Source: Massospora cicadina (Eukaryota > Entomophthoromycota > Entomophthoromycetes > Entomophthorales > Entomophthoraceae). Taken from it: a stretch of 64,000 nt of DNA. A program made the position numbers and the translations under genes. The notes under the pieces are model-generated. The model made no database searches and had not been told where the DNA came from. It worked only from the letters and a program-made list of their open reading frames with translations. The stretch is taken from assembly GCA_022478985.1 (NCBI GenBank), contig JAKSZP010008054.1:93413-157412 (forward strand), read 5' to 3'. Shown piece after piece: positions 46,730-57,712 of this stretch; the stretch's first letter is position 1, and every line of letters starts with the position of its first letter.

Positions 46730-48624
46730 GATTTATTTGAGGTATGCTGACCAGGGGACAGACAGTACCGATCACAACACTCAAAACAGCAAAACAAACT
46801 ACTAACCAGGTGGGAAGCAGAAACTGCTTAACCCACCATGGCAGAGGGTGAGGAGGGGTCGGGGGGTTGGTTTTCAGAAAGACCCACCTTGATCAAGGGG
46901 TGTTGGTTACAGTACCGGATCAGAGCAGAGAGCCAGGGTGTTGGGGCATCTGCATAGTGGGGCTGAGGTCAGCGTAGTAGGAGTTTTCCACTTCTGCATC
47001 AAGATAATGATGGAAAAGTGTTTCAACAAAAGCTGCGAGGAGAACTTCAGCTTCTTTGTGGGCTTCAGGAAGTTGGGTGAAAAGGGAGATACTGTGGCGG
47101 GTGATTTTGGCTGAGGGGTTGAATGAAGCAAGCGTTGCGACATTCATAACAGCAATTTCAGCATCATCAAATAGTTTTGAGATGTCACTGCAGGGAGATT
47201 CAGGGAAGTCGGGGGGGAAGAAGATGGTGGGCAGGCCATGCTGGAGCTGAGCCACTGACTGGGCCACCGCGGTGCGTAGTTTTGGGCAATGAGGAGAGGC
47301 CACCGCAGCTAAGGCGAGCTGGTGGTCACTTTGGAAGGGGGCTGTATTGGGTAGAGGAGCGAAATGGCGAGGGGTAGGGGTTTCATCGAAGTCGGGAAGG
47401 AAAAATTCTTCCCGACCATAATTGCCATGTCAGAGAGGTTGACCTGTATGCTTACTAATGAGGACATTACCTGATTCGTCAGTTTCAGCCAATAGATCCC
47501 ATGGATTTTGGTTCACTGGAATAGTGGCATTTAAATTTGAGTGGGTAGGATTGGGCAAATGGGCAGCTGCTTGGGTGTGAATGTTGGTCCAAGCATTGCT
47601 CTGATTGGCTGGCTTAGATTTAGGTGGGAGAGTGAGGATGGAGGTTTTGGGTGGGGCTGATTTTCCATGTGGGCCCACTGAATGAGATTGGAGGGTGGGA
47701 GATGGCAGCAAAGTGCCCCATACTGAACCTCCAGAGGGGGGCTCAGAAGTTGCATCAGCGGATTTGGCCTTAGGGCATGCTCTTTTTGCATGGTCGATGC
47801 CAAAGCAGAGGGAACAAATCTGCCTACCATTATCGACCCGAGCCCAAAAGAAATGATCAGGCGCTGCAGCCACACTAGCGCGGGGTGGGATTTGTTGGGC
47901 TATGGTAGGGTGGTGTGGTATGATGGTGGCTGTTGCACAAGGAGCAGCAAGGCGTTCTGCACCAGATGGAATGGCAAAGATGAGGTTGGGCTGAGTGCCA
48001 TAAGCCATGAGCCCCGCGACCAACTGGTCATACAAAACCTGGGGTGGAAGGTGGGATGGGAGATTTGCAAAGGATACCACTAGTGTGGTGTCTGAAGGGA
48101 GGCGAGTACGGGTTGTGGGAATGGGGTTTTTTTATAAATTAGAGGAGTTTGTGCTGCCGCTTCAGCATCCTCCTCAGATTGGAACCCAACGTCAAAGTAG
48201 CCCTTAAAAGGGCGGAAGTCTATAAAGCCAGCTGGCGCAAAGGCTGTAGTGGCTAGGTCAATAATTGCCTTATTGGCATATGGGAACAAACGCCCATAGT
48301 CCACTCTGAGGCAATAGCGGATAGCAGAGCGAGGGAGGGCGAGAGGATGGGGGCGAGAAGGGTGGACGCGCGCCAGGTGGAGCGCTAAGTCCCATGGGGG
48401 GACAAAACGGTTGGAAGCAGTGGGCGGGCTGTTTGAACCCGTCCGAACGCGCTTGCCTGCAGGGCGGAAAACGCTAGGTGGGGGTGCACTGCTACCCCAC
48501 ACTGGGGTGGCAGGCGGCAGAGCCAAGGACATCAAAGAATAGGTTTTTGGGCAGATGGCTGTAGATAAATAAACTTAAATTTAAAATCGCTCAAAAGTGA
48601 CTTTGAGCGGTTAAAGAGAGTTTT
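46730..48624 (-). mobile_element. Gag-only retroposon, copy 1 (1.9 kb)
   Basis: Flanked by perfect 15-bp duplications aatctaagaaagtta (46715-46729, 48625-48639). On the minus strand: a 5' UTR of about 90 bp, one long gag-like frame, a short 3' UTR, then GTACTGTCTGTCCCCTGGTC and AGCATACCTCAAATAAA, the tail shared with the SINEs. There is no RT or endonuclease. The partner copy at 52198-54104 has the same length, so this is the full element and not a truncation. Confidence 0.88.
46920..48532 (-). pseudogene. Zinc-knuckle gag-like protein of the retroposon (nearly intact)
   Basis: ATG at 48532-48530, about 540 codons expected. The first part (to about 48080) reads FVPPWDLALHLARVHPS, CLRVDYGRLFPYANKAIIDL, AGFIDFRPFKGYFDVGFQSE. 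A one-base shift in an A/C run near 48130 moves to the next frame: TTLVVSFANLPSHLPPQVLY. The alternation of beta-like segments suggests an RRM-type fold. The knuckle CSLCFGIDHAKRAC (C-x2-C-x4-H-x4-C) is near 47775-47820, followed by a Pro/Ser-rich stretch and, after one stop, a helical C-terminal part (47303-46920). It is related to LINE ORF1 proteins by plan, but not visibly to ORF1 of the LINEs in this window. Confidence 0.75.
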
Positions 48625-48660
48625 AATCTAAGAAAGTTACTTTTACTAAACTGTATCAGG

Positions 48661-48680
48661 TCACTTTTTATAAAAAGTGA
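48661..48680. repeat. Perfect 20-bp palindrome near the LINE 5' end
   Basis: TCACTTTTTATAAAAAGTGA. The short LINE has a 23-bp version at 32986-33008 and the first LINE a decayed one at about 6534-6552, all close to the element's 5' end. Confidence 0.8.
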
Positions 48681-48707
48681 TACTAACATGCAAAGGAGTG
48701 TTGTAAG

Positions 48708-49560
48708 ACTTGTAAATATTAATCCAATATATGACCATTAATTTAGTAAGTATGTTAAAATGGACCTGTAGTGATGAATATCAAGTTTGAATGTTCATTT
48801 CTGGACAAATTTAATTCTGGCATTAGTGAAGCAATAGCTTTGAAGCAACTTTTAATATGATATATGTCCTATAGCTGAGGGTATGTTTAAAATTCACACA
48901 ATTATGTGATTATAGTGGGATGAGCTTAAATCATTTTAGATGCCTTATGTCTTTGCAAAATTGACCCATAAACTAACTAAATTTGAGGAAATGTTTTATT
49001 TTAGATGACGATCAGTAAACTTAGCACAATTTGACCAATAAAGATTAAATTTAATAAAATTAATTAATAGTATAGTTGTTTATGCACACTACATATTATA
49101 TATACAATGATGTTTATTTTTATATAGAAATAGTAAGTTTTAAAAAATGGTATATAGAGATAATTTTTAAATGAAATTGAGGAAAAACACTTTTAAAAAT
49201 TCAATAAATTCTTTTGGTAAAAAGAAACTCCTATAAAAAAGTGCTAAAACGTATGATTTAATAAAACTTTTGAATATTAATAAAACCCTTTCTGAAGTTG
49301 GTGCTGTATTCTAACCTGACTTGTAGAATTTTGATCACAAATACAAATTAAAGCTTATATTGGTTTTAGGTCCAAGTGTAAACTATAAGCAACTTATAAT
49401 ATACAGTTCTGAGTATATATAATAAATGGCTACTATAAGTCAGTTTAAAATATGGCTTTGACTTCAAAAAGGGTTATATTGAGTATTTACACTTTCTCAA
49501 TTATTTCATAATTTTTAAAAATTTTTTAAACAGGTTCTTTTTTCCCATTTTTTAATATAT
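48708..49560 (+). repeat. F-E linker and modules E and M, copy 3
   Basis: The linker (CATTAATTTAGTAAGTATG) leads to the E start AAAATGGACCTGTAGTGATG, then GCATTAGTGAAGCAATAGC .. TATATAGAAATAGTAAG and M (about 49215-49530). Confidence 0.7.
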
Positions 49561-49574
49561 ACATAATAAATTAA

Positions 49575-49735
49575 CGGTCAGATAATGGACCAACTCTTAA
49601 AAAAGTAAAATGGGACTTAATTTGGAGCATTCTCTTAACTTTTAAAAAGTTAATCAAAATTGGTCCAGTATTTATAGAGTTATGCCTGAACAAACTTAAT
49701 ATATATACACAGGTCAAATTGAGAACCTCTTAATT
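49575..49735 (+). repeat. Repeat module F, copy 4
   Basis: AAAAGTAAAATGGGACTTAA, TTTGGAGCAT, AAAATTGGTCCAGTATTTA, GAGTTATGCCTGAACAAAC, CAGGTCAAATTGAGAACC. Confidence 0.7.
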
Positions 49736-49978
49736 TTCTGATCAGTTAAAGAGTTATAATAGTTGATTACAAAACTCATATTTAGTAATCTTTATGATAG
49801 TTTTTAAAATTTTTTAAATGCTGTATCCAATAGTAAAATTGAGTTTGTAAGTATTATTTCTCCTACTTAGGAAACTTAGGCATTTATAATAAACAAAGTC
49901 AGCATTTCCAACTAAATCTCTATAATTTTACTTAATTATCTACCAACTAAATTAATTTAACTTTATGTCTTATTTATT

Positions 49979-50262
49979 TAAGGTGAGCTGACCTGAGGAT
50001 GATACCACACTGATAATGGGGAAATGGAAAAATGAACTTAATGAGAAAAGGATGATAAATACTAGCAAACCTTTATGCTCAGCGTTTTGATAGACCAGGA
50101 ACTTCATGGACCACCTTGCTACTTTCTTTCTCTGTTTGGGGCATTGGTGCACAATTCCAACAGTAATTTAAATAAATTGTCCCCTAACCAAAGCTCAACT
50201 ACCAGGATTGAACTTGAAAGGCAGTGGTCATTGAGTTCAAACCCTGCCAATGGGGCACATTA
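49979..50262 (-). mobile_element. SINE family B, decayed copy
   Basis: Matches 46366-46646 (GATGATACCACACTGATAA, TAGACCAGGAACTTCATGGA, GGGGCATTGGTGCACA) with many changes. Head with GATTGAACTTG (box B, reverse). The shared tail lies at its left edge. No clear duplication. Confidence 0.75.
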
Positions 50263-50290
50263 TCTTTTTTTGGGACTAGAGATATATATA

Positions 50291-51770
50291 CCATTTTTCT
50301 TCAATTTCAACAGTTTAAAAAATTGTTTTTGACATTTACAAAGTAATTTCACCATTTTACAAATCAATTTCAATACTTTGCATTTCAATTTCAACATTTC
50401 AACCTTCAGTATCAACACAATTTTTGGTAATAATTTATTTTATTTTTCTGCTGATATATGTAAGTATATTAATTCCAACTCCTTTTTCCTAATTTACAAA
50501 ATATTTGTATATCTCTTATGTCAAATTATAATCTTTCAAAAATACACTAATGCTGAGTAATTCAATGGGATTGTAGCTAGAACTAGATACAGTACAACCA
50601 CTAACGCTAAATGTCTTACCCTTATTCATTTAGTGTATGAACAAGGAAAGGCTACAAAGGAAGCTGCTGATATTTTATAAATAGATATAATGCTGCAAAA
50701 ACTATAACTTCTAATTATGATCAAGTGGGATTATAGAAAAAAATAAAGGCAGAAGTGAAAGAAGAGTGCTTAATCAAGCTTGCACAAAAAGAGTTGAAAG
50801 TTTGGTCTTTTCTAAGCCACAAATAACCTTGAAGGATATCAAAGAAACATTGGAGGAAGAAGTAGAAAATTTTCAATTTCAATATTGAGTATTAATAGAT
50901 GTCTCCAGGAATCACAAATTACAATGAAGTTTTCTCATCAAGAATTAGATAGAGTAAATAATCTTAAGATTGTTTTATTAAGAAAAGAGTATGCCCTTTG
51001 GTTAATAATCACTTTAATGATGATTATTCCAAAGTAATTTTATTGATGAATTATCATTTAATTTACATATTATTTGTAGCCATGGAAGATCTAGAAGAGG
51101 AACGTGTGCCATTATAACTGTTCCAATGGTAAGGGGTAAGTTAGTATCTTTGATTGCTAGTATGTCTATTGATGGCTTGTAAAATTGTAAAAATATTGCT
51201 CATTGAACAGTTAATGTCAATATTTGCTAATTATTTTCATGATCTTTTTTCTTATCTATATAATAAAAAATATACATGGAATATATCTTATGATATACAA
51301 TAATAGAATTCATATAAGCAAGATCTAGAGAAAATCACTTCATTATTTAATTTTGAGTTTAAGTTTTTATCTCCATATTCATATATGCTAAATTCAATTA
51401 TAAATGCCTTATAAAAGATTAAAATGGAGTTAGATCAAAGTTAAGAAGTGGTGCAAGTGGATTGCTATCAGACTTAATTATAAAGGAGACTGCTATTGTT
51501 TTAGCCACTGATAGTACAGAGTTATTTAGACTTATTCTTATACATATTACAAATTGTGCAACTGAATTGCCCTATGCTCATTAATAAAATATGTTATATA
51601 ATTATCTTTTTTATAATTAATAGACTTAAAAAAGTTTATATTATAAATTATTTACTAAAATTTATCTTAAAAATCTTATAAAATGTTGAATCAATTTTGA
51701 AAAATGTTAAAATCAATTTGTAAAATGTTGAAATTGATTTGCAAAATGTTAAAACTCAAAGGGAAAATGT
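50291..51770 (+). mobile_element. Tc1/mariner-type DNA transposon relic
   Basis: About 1.48 kb. The ends are related inverted repeats: left CCATTTTTCTTC after TA, right GGGAAAATGT before TA. Inside each end, repeats of about 21 bp (CAATTTCAACATTTTACAAA) occur three or four times, at about 50300-50405 and, inverted, 51670-51755, like subterminal transposase sites. Broken transposase coding lies between. Confidence 0.72.
50570..51450 (+). pseudogene. Tc1/mariner-type transposase remnant
   Basis: Pieces in order: GKATKEAADIL (helix-turn-helix), PQITLKDIKETLEEE, then YSKVIFIDELSFNLH holding the first catalytic Asp (family V-I-F-S-D-E-S-x-F), RRGTCAIITVPMVRGKLVSL, a decayed MIYNNRIHISK (family M-D-N-A-x-x-H, Asp lost) and FLSPYSYMLNSI (family L-P-P-Y-S-P-x-L-N-P-I-E). 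Several stops and shifts. Confidence 0.75.
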
Positions 51771-51885
51771 TATAAAATAGCTATTAAAATAATCAAAATG
51801 GTAGACTATAAATTTTAAGTTCAGAAAATAGACTTAAAACTAAGCTTCATATTTTAATAATCTCTTTATTATTAAAAAATATTTG

Positions 51886-52010
51886 AGGTGGATCAAACTT
51901 GGGACAAATATACCACACTGAGAATTTTTCTAGCCCAGTACAGGTTTTGACCTCAAAACCTGCATCAGGGTGGAAGCAGATTACCTGCTCAGCTAAACAC
52001 CCATCTCTTA
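51886..52010 (-). mobile_element. SINE family A, copy 5
   Basis: Plus-strand view: GAGGTGGATCAAACTTGGGA (tail), CAGTACAGGTTTTGACCTCA (box B region), then GGGTGGAAGCAG. The flanks atctctttattatt and atctcttaactattatt look like one duplication with an indel. Confidence 0.75.
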
Positions 52011-52197
52011 ACTATTATTCTTATACTAAATTTATCTTTAAAAGACAGTTTATAACAAATAAAATTTAACAATAACAAAGTGCTGAATAACTCATTTTTT
52101 ATGTATTTATTAAAGTTTTAAATTTTTAAGCAAGTTATCCAAAATTATAAGGCAAATGCTTTATATTTTAGCTTTAATAAAAGTACAATAATTTTTA

Positions 52198-54104
52198 ATT
52201 TATTTGATTTATATGAGGTATGCCAACCAGAGGTTGGACATTATCAATGCTAAATAGAGCTAAAAACTTAAATATAACAAAATAAAGCTAAAATGAGACA
52301 GACAGATCCACTTGAATTACCAAAAATCAAAGCTAATCACACCAACCAAGTCAGAAGTGAAACCACTATACAACCATGATGGAGGGTGAAGGGGGATTTG
52401 AGAGGCTCTTTGTCCTCATCTGGGGGGACATGTAGCAGCACAAAGCTGAGAGCTCTGGCTTGGGCGTGTTATGGACATGGGGTTGAGATAACAGAGAGGT
52501 GCTTGCAACTCAATGTATGCAATGAGGAGAGTGGAAATGTAGGTTTTAAGGACTTTATTACCCTCAAGGCATACTTTAGGTAGGGTGGCAATGGTTGCAA
52601 GGTTGTCGCAGGTAATGCAGGTCTTCAGGCCAAACTTTGCAACTACCACAACTTATTGAACTGCTGTATGCGCCACATGATAGTAGCGGAGATGTCCTTT
52701 TTTATGTTTTGGGAGCATGGTGCTATGGAGGATAGGAGGTGGCAGGCCTGCAGCCAGTACTGCAACTGATTTTGCAACAGCTTTACAGGTTAGGCGACAT
52801 TCAGGGGAAATAACTGCCTCTTCAGCTAGTTGGTAGTCACTTTTAAATGAGGTAGTATAAGGGCAAGGCACATAACGGCGCTTTGGAAATTGGGTCTTGT
52901 ATTCAGCATTGAGGTACATCTTGAATGGAGGAGTCCCAGCCCATTTGGCTTCAGGGATAAGCTCACCTGATTCATCAACCTCAGCCAAGTAATTCCAGGG
53001 ATTTTGGTTGAATTTGATTGGGTTATTTTCATATGAGTGATCTGTGGCGGGTGGCTGGGAGGATGATTAAGAATTTACTATAGTACATTCTAACTCCTGA
53101 TTAGTGAGTTCAGGAGAAGGGGTTTGTTGAGGTAATTTTTGGTTGATTCAGTGGTTGCTGTAGCTACCACCTTGAGGAATGGGGGAAGGATAGTGCCCCA
53201 TTTAAAATTGTAATTGAACAGCTATGGGGTCATTGTGCAAAGAGTCAGATGTAGGGGCTACAGATCAGGTGATGGAGGGGCAGCGCCATTTCAAATGCTC
53301 TAGTTTTGAAACAAGTAGGGCAGATGTCGCGCCCTCCATCCACTTGGGCACAAAAAGAATGGTCAGGGTTAGAGGGGACAATGGTGCAAGGGGGAATTAG
53401 AAGGGCTAATTTTTTTGTTGATACTGGATGAATAGTTGAAAAGGCATGATGCCTGCAAGGTGGGTAGCTCCATTGGGAACCACATATTGTAGTATGGGAT
53501 CAGAACCATATTCTAACAATCCAGCGTTAATCTCATTATGTAAAATTTTGGGTGGTGGGTGGGAAGGGAAGCACGTGAACTGAACCACAAGAGTGGTATC
53601 AGTAGGCAACTGGGTACAAGTAGTTTGGAGGGGGGTGCCCTAGAACACCAGGGGGATGGTATCTGCTACTGCAGCATCAGCTTTACTTAAGAAGCTGAAA
53701 TCAAAATACTCATGAAGGGGTGGAAGTTGATGAAGCCTGCAGGCTGCATATCAGTCTGGGCTAATTTGATAATAGCTTTGTTTGAGTAGGGGAACAACTT
53801 ACTATATTCAACCCAAAGACCAAATTGCATGTTGCTCTGGGGGAGCATGAGGGGGCAACGTGGCAAAGACTGGGGTTGGGCGAGATGTAAGGCTAAGTCC
53901 TTAGGAGGGACATAGCATCCTGAAGAATTTGGAGGGCTAGCTGAGTCAGCCCAAGCACATTTCAGCAATGGCCAAAAAACATTAGGAGGTGGCATACCAC
54001 TGCTACACATGGGGAAGTGGGTATCAATTGCATTGATATAGGTAACATGAATAGGCGATGATGTTTGGAGCTGTTTTTACTAAATTTTAAACTACAATTT
54101 GACC
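52198..54104 (-). mobile_element. Gag-only retroposon, copy 2 (1.9 kb)
   Basis: Flanked by a 19-bp duplication, aaaagtacaataatNttta with one difference (52179-52197, 54105-54123). Same plan as copy 1, more decayed. The frames at 53687-54010 (YVPPKDLALHLAQ, GLWVEYSKLFPYSNKAIIKL, AGFINFHPF) and 53406-53609 (TTLVVQFTCFPSHPPPKILH) match copy 1 piece by piece. The shared tail lies at the left edge (TGAGGTATGCCAACCAGAGG). Confidence 0.85.
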
Positions 54105-54485
54105 AAAAGTACAATAATCTTTAGGCATAAAAGTATTACTTTTTATTAATCTAAGCATCTATAGAATTTATGGTATCATTCTATATTAAACCCATCTGAA
54201 AATTAAAATCATATATATAATACTTATTTACATGAAAAAATAATCTACTGGTATTAAAGTGGTTCTTTAGTTTATGTCTATGTATACTTATACTATTATT
54301 AGAGCTATTTTTATTGCAAGCCTACCTTACGTTATTAAAGCTTATATCTAATTTTTATATACAAGAAGGCATTTTTTTCCAAAGTATTTCACTAATTATA
54401 TTTTAAGCTTGTTATATAATGTTATACTATAACAAACCTAATTATGGATAAAATTTAATTATTAATTGGCATTGTATCAATCTTT

Positions 54486-55772
54486 TGTTTCAGGAGAGTG
54501 GCAGATTTTGTTTAGACCAGCCTTCCAGTCTGAATGCAAAAACACCCAAAAGTAAAGCCCAAGTTCCAGGGGTACTACTGCATATATTACATTTGAATAT
54601 GTTGAGAAAGATTTAACCAGAGAGCGCCAATAGGACGTAATTTCAAATAGCAACCTGGAAATGAACCAGGCTGTCACAGCCTCAGGACCCATAGGTCTGG
54701 GAGCTGGGAAAAATGGGATTAGATTAGGTGGTTTAAATTTCGTTATAATAAAAAGAATGATTTTGGGAAACAGGATTTTATTGAATTTAAAAGTGCAAAT
54801 CAAGTGTCAATTTTCTCAGTGTGTTATGACTGCTTAAATAGACAATTGATTTGAGAAATAGCTTAGAAAAGCTTGGGATTGGGGCCCTTGAAAATTGCCC
54901 AACCTGCAAATGGTGATTGAGGGGAAAACAGATTAACTCAAACTGACTTTCTAATTGTTGGTGGAGGGCCAAGTCTCTGTCAGTTAATCCATGGATGCCT
55001 GAATTTCCAATTTTCTTTGTTTTCAATAGATAGAGCGCTGGCGTCTCTCCTGATGGGCAGCATGAACTTCCCAAGGCCACCTCACATAGGGGGAGTCCCA
55101 TGAGGTCAGAAACAGGCTTGGGACTCCCAACCCGCCCCAACCTGGTTGCTCTGGCATCTGTTGGACTTAAGAAGAACTGTTGGACGGGGGTTTTAATACT
55201 TCTTGGGATGTTTTTGAACTTGCGTCAGCATTTCCCAATGGCTCAATGCCTTGGCGAGTTCCTCTGATAAATTGACATTAGGAAAATCTTCATAGAATGT
55301 ACATGCCTATTGGGATTTGTTCTTGATATGTCTGGGATAGGTTTTAAACCTGCAACAACATTTCACAATGGCCCGATACCAATGGAAAGTTTTGCTGAGG
55401 ATTTAATGCTAGATGCTTTGGTTACCAAAAATGTGCACCTGTTGGGCTTTTTTTGCTGAGATTTTGCAATTGTTGATTATTAATGTCAAATATTCGCCCC
55501 TGTTAATTGTACCTACCCCCTTTGCTCTAAGTGTACGCTGATACACTTCCAATTTGCTACAGATTCTTTTAATTGGCCCTTAAATTCTTCATATGTAAGA
55601 ACTGGGGTTGAGGGGTGATCCTCAAAGGGTACGCCATCACCCACTGATTTTCAACCACACGAGCAAGGTCACCCTGGGAGATGAGGGATCCACCAGCCTT
55701 CTTGGCCCCTTCTTGGATGGGAAAGGGAACACCCTCTGATCCAAACTGAGGGGGCGCTCCCCCAGACTTACA
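54486..55772 (-). mobile_element. Solo LTR related to the chromovirus
   Basis: On the minus strand it starts TGTAAGTCTGGGGGAGCGCC and ends CTCTCCTGAAACA, like the chromovirus LTR (TGTAAGTCCTGGGGACC .. TTCCATGACA). Near its start the frame QGDLARVVENQWVMAYPL parallels QLSDLAHVVDERWVTALP in the chromovirus LTR. AATAAAATCCTG near 54770-54782 matches AATAAAACCTGAA. About 1.29 kb, no internal region. The 5-bp flanks (tcttt, ttttg) do not match convincingly. Confidence 0.65.
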
Positions 55773-56042
55773 TTTTGTATTAAAGCTCAAATTATATTAT
55801 ACTATAAAATAATCCTATTAGTAGTAAGCTCCAGTATTAATATAGTATTATTAAGTTATATATAAAACAATTTATAGTATCAACCTCATCTTTTATATTA
55901 TTATCTAAGCATTTATAAAGTCTATGGATTAAAATCCTGTATTTATATCACAAAGTGAAATATTGTTATACTTTATAACTCTCATTCATACTACAATTAA
56001 CTTATCAAGTCAGTTTTAACCTAAAATAAGCAGTCAACTTAT

Positions 56043-56950
56043 TGGTTATTGGACTTCCATTTTTGTAGCTCAATAATGCTGTGCCCAAGAAGCTGACAGT
56101 CAATACTTAAAGCAAAGTAAGGCTCATGTAAATTTTATTACTTATTTTTGTTAATGCCAAGTCACACTTAGGTCCTATCAACTAGAGTATTCATCCTATA
56201 GTAAGTATAGTGAAAGAGACTTATTGAAGTCAAGTACCAAAAAGAGGTATATGATTAATGGAATAACTTAATTATAGTATATATTAGGCGTTTTTGTATG
56301 TTACATTTGGTAACCTAAGCCCCATAAGGAAAATAATTAATAAAATCAATAGAGGGAAAAATCCAGTTAATAGGCTCTAGTTCAGAATAATGCATATAGA
56401 TTTTACAATGCCTTTGTGGCATATTTTTGATAGGGCAAAGATGTAGGATTTTTTTTAACAAGTTGGTTAAGATTTGGTATCAATTAGGTTAATTGTTGGG
56501 AAAATCTTGATTTTTGCCCTTTTGTGGGATTATCTTAGATTTTGGCCTTACATGTCACCTAGTGTTATGGTCACCAGCCCTTCTGACGATACTTCATTTT
56601 GATTAGGCAGTATTCAATCTTGGGGTAATTTGGGCTCAAATTGGCCCAATGAAATTTCCCTGTACCAGTTTGAGCTCACAAAAAAAACTTTCCATAAGAT
56701 TAATTAATGTGACTTTCTCACTTTATCAGGCCTAGTCATAGATTTTCTTATGGAAGTCAATTGCTCGATATTTTTCCAACCTTTGTGATATCCTGATATC
56801 TGATATCACTCTCTTCAAGAATATTGGCAGGGGAGCACTGATGTAAGTATAAGCTATGTAAATGATTGATAGTTACTACAGTTTCTAAAAGAATTGGTTG
56901 AGTATTTGTCTATACATTTTTTAGGTTATAGCATATGGCCTATCCCAGAT
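56043..56950 (-). repeat. LTR of the right-hand Ty3 element
   Basis: Matches 1499-2300. The TG at 56043 is the CA end on the minus strand. The inner boundary is uncertain. Confidence 0.5.
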
Positions 56951-57099
56951 GGCATCTAATTTCAATGTTAGGGCGCTATATAATTGTGATGTTACAAGAC
57001 TAATTTTGAATTTCAAAAGAGGGTAAAGGTTATTGGGATGCATTTGATGAATTGCACTTCTCTTATAATCATCTTAATTAGATGTGTCATTGCCACTAA

Positions 57100-57712
57100 T
57101 TGGAGCTGTATATTTTTGGTCTAATATTCTTAGCACCTTATAAGGATCTTTGGTATTATCACTGCTAATTTAACAAACTAATAGAGCCAAGATTCAGGTC
57201 CACTTTCATATAAGGCCTTGAAGGTTGACATTTGATGCTTAAATAGGAGGCTTATCTTGTAAGCCATCAAAGAACTTGTGAGATATTGGTCCCAGTGTAA
57301 TGGATCAGTATTGGTCATCTTGCATAGAATTGATACTAACGTTCCATTAGCTCTTTCTAAATTCCCATTAGTTGATGGGTTGTAAGGCTTGGATAATAGT
57401 TGTTGAGTTCTTACGCTTGTAGCTAGCATTCTCACAACTCTTGAAGTAAAATTTTACCCATTGTTACATAGCAGTACCAGCTGAACAACTGATCCTAGAA
57501 AATATACTTGACAAAAAGTTTAAGGTAGCCTTGGCGGTCTGTGCAGGAATGGTGATTGCTTCAACCCACTTTTTGAAATTATTGATACCTACAAAAATGT
57601 ATTGATTTTGTTCCTGTGGATTCAGGCAATATACTAATGACATTAAACTGATGGTATGAGATGGCTGCTGAGGGGTCATTGGCTGATACTTGTACTTGGT
57701 CTTATGTGGCAT
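57100..57712 (-). pseudogene. Integrase remnant (right-hand Ty3)
   Basis: Frame 57464-57712: KYQPMTPQQPSHTIS, then NQYIFVGINNFKKWVEAITI and ATLNFLSSIFSRI. After a shift, LLCNNG (family D-N-G, Asp to Asn). Frame 57178-57435: RMLATSVRTQQLLSKPYNPS and TNGNLERANGTL, holding the catalytic Glu. A GPY-like YKVLRILDQKYTAPISGN follows near 57100-57170. Confidence 0.82.

Larger units (their letters stand above)
38568..48707 (-). mobile_element. Second full-length LINE, minus strand, with nested insertions
   Basis: Same family as 6514-28472. The 3' end (TTTAATAAAGGTATAAAGTT, then A-run) abuts module F at 38567. The 5' end lies near 48707, where the F-E linker resumes (ACTTGTAAATATTAATCCAA), an old 20-22-bp duplication of 38546-38567. 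Without the SINE (46366-46646) and the gag-only retroposon (46730-48624), each with one duplication copy, it is about 7.9 kb, equal to the first LINE. Reading frames are broken, but RT motifs are better kept than in the first copy. Confidence 0.8.

Noticed and set aside
54481..55777. Target duplication around the solo LTR.
   Set aside because: tcttt and ttttg agree at only three of five positions; the ends were set by similarity to the chromovirus LTR instead.
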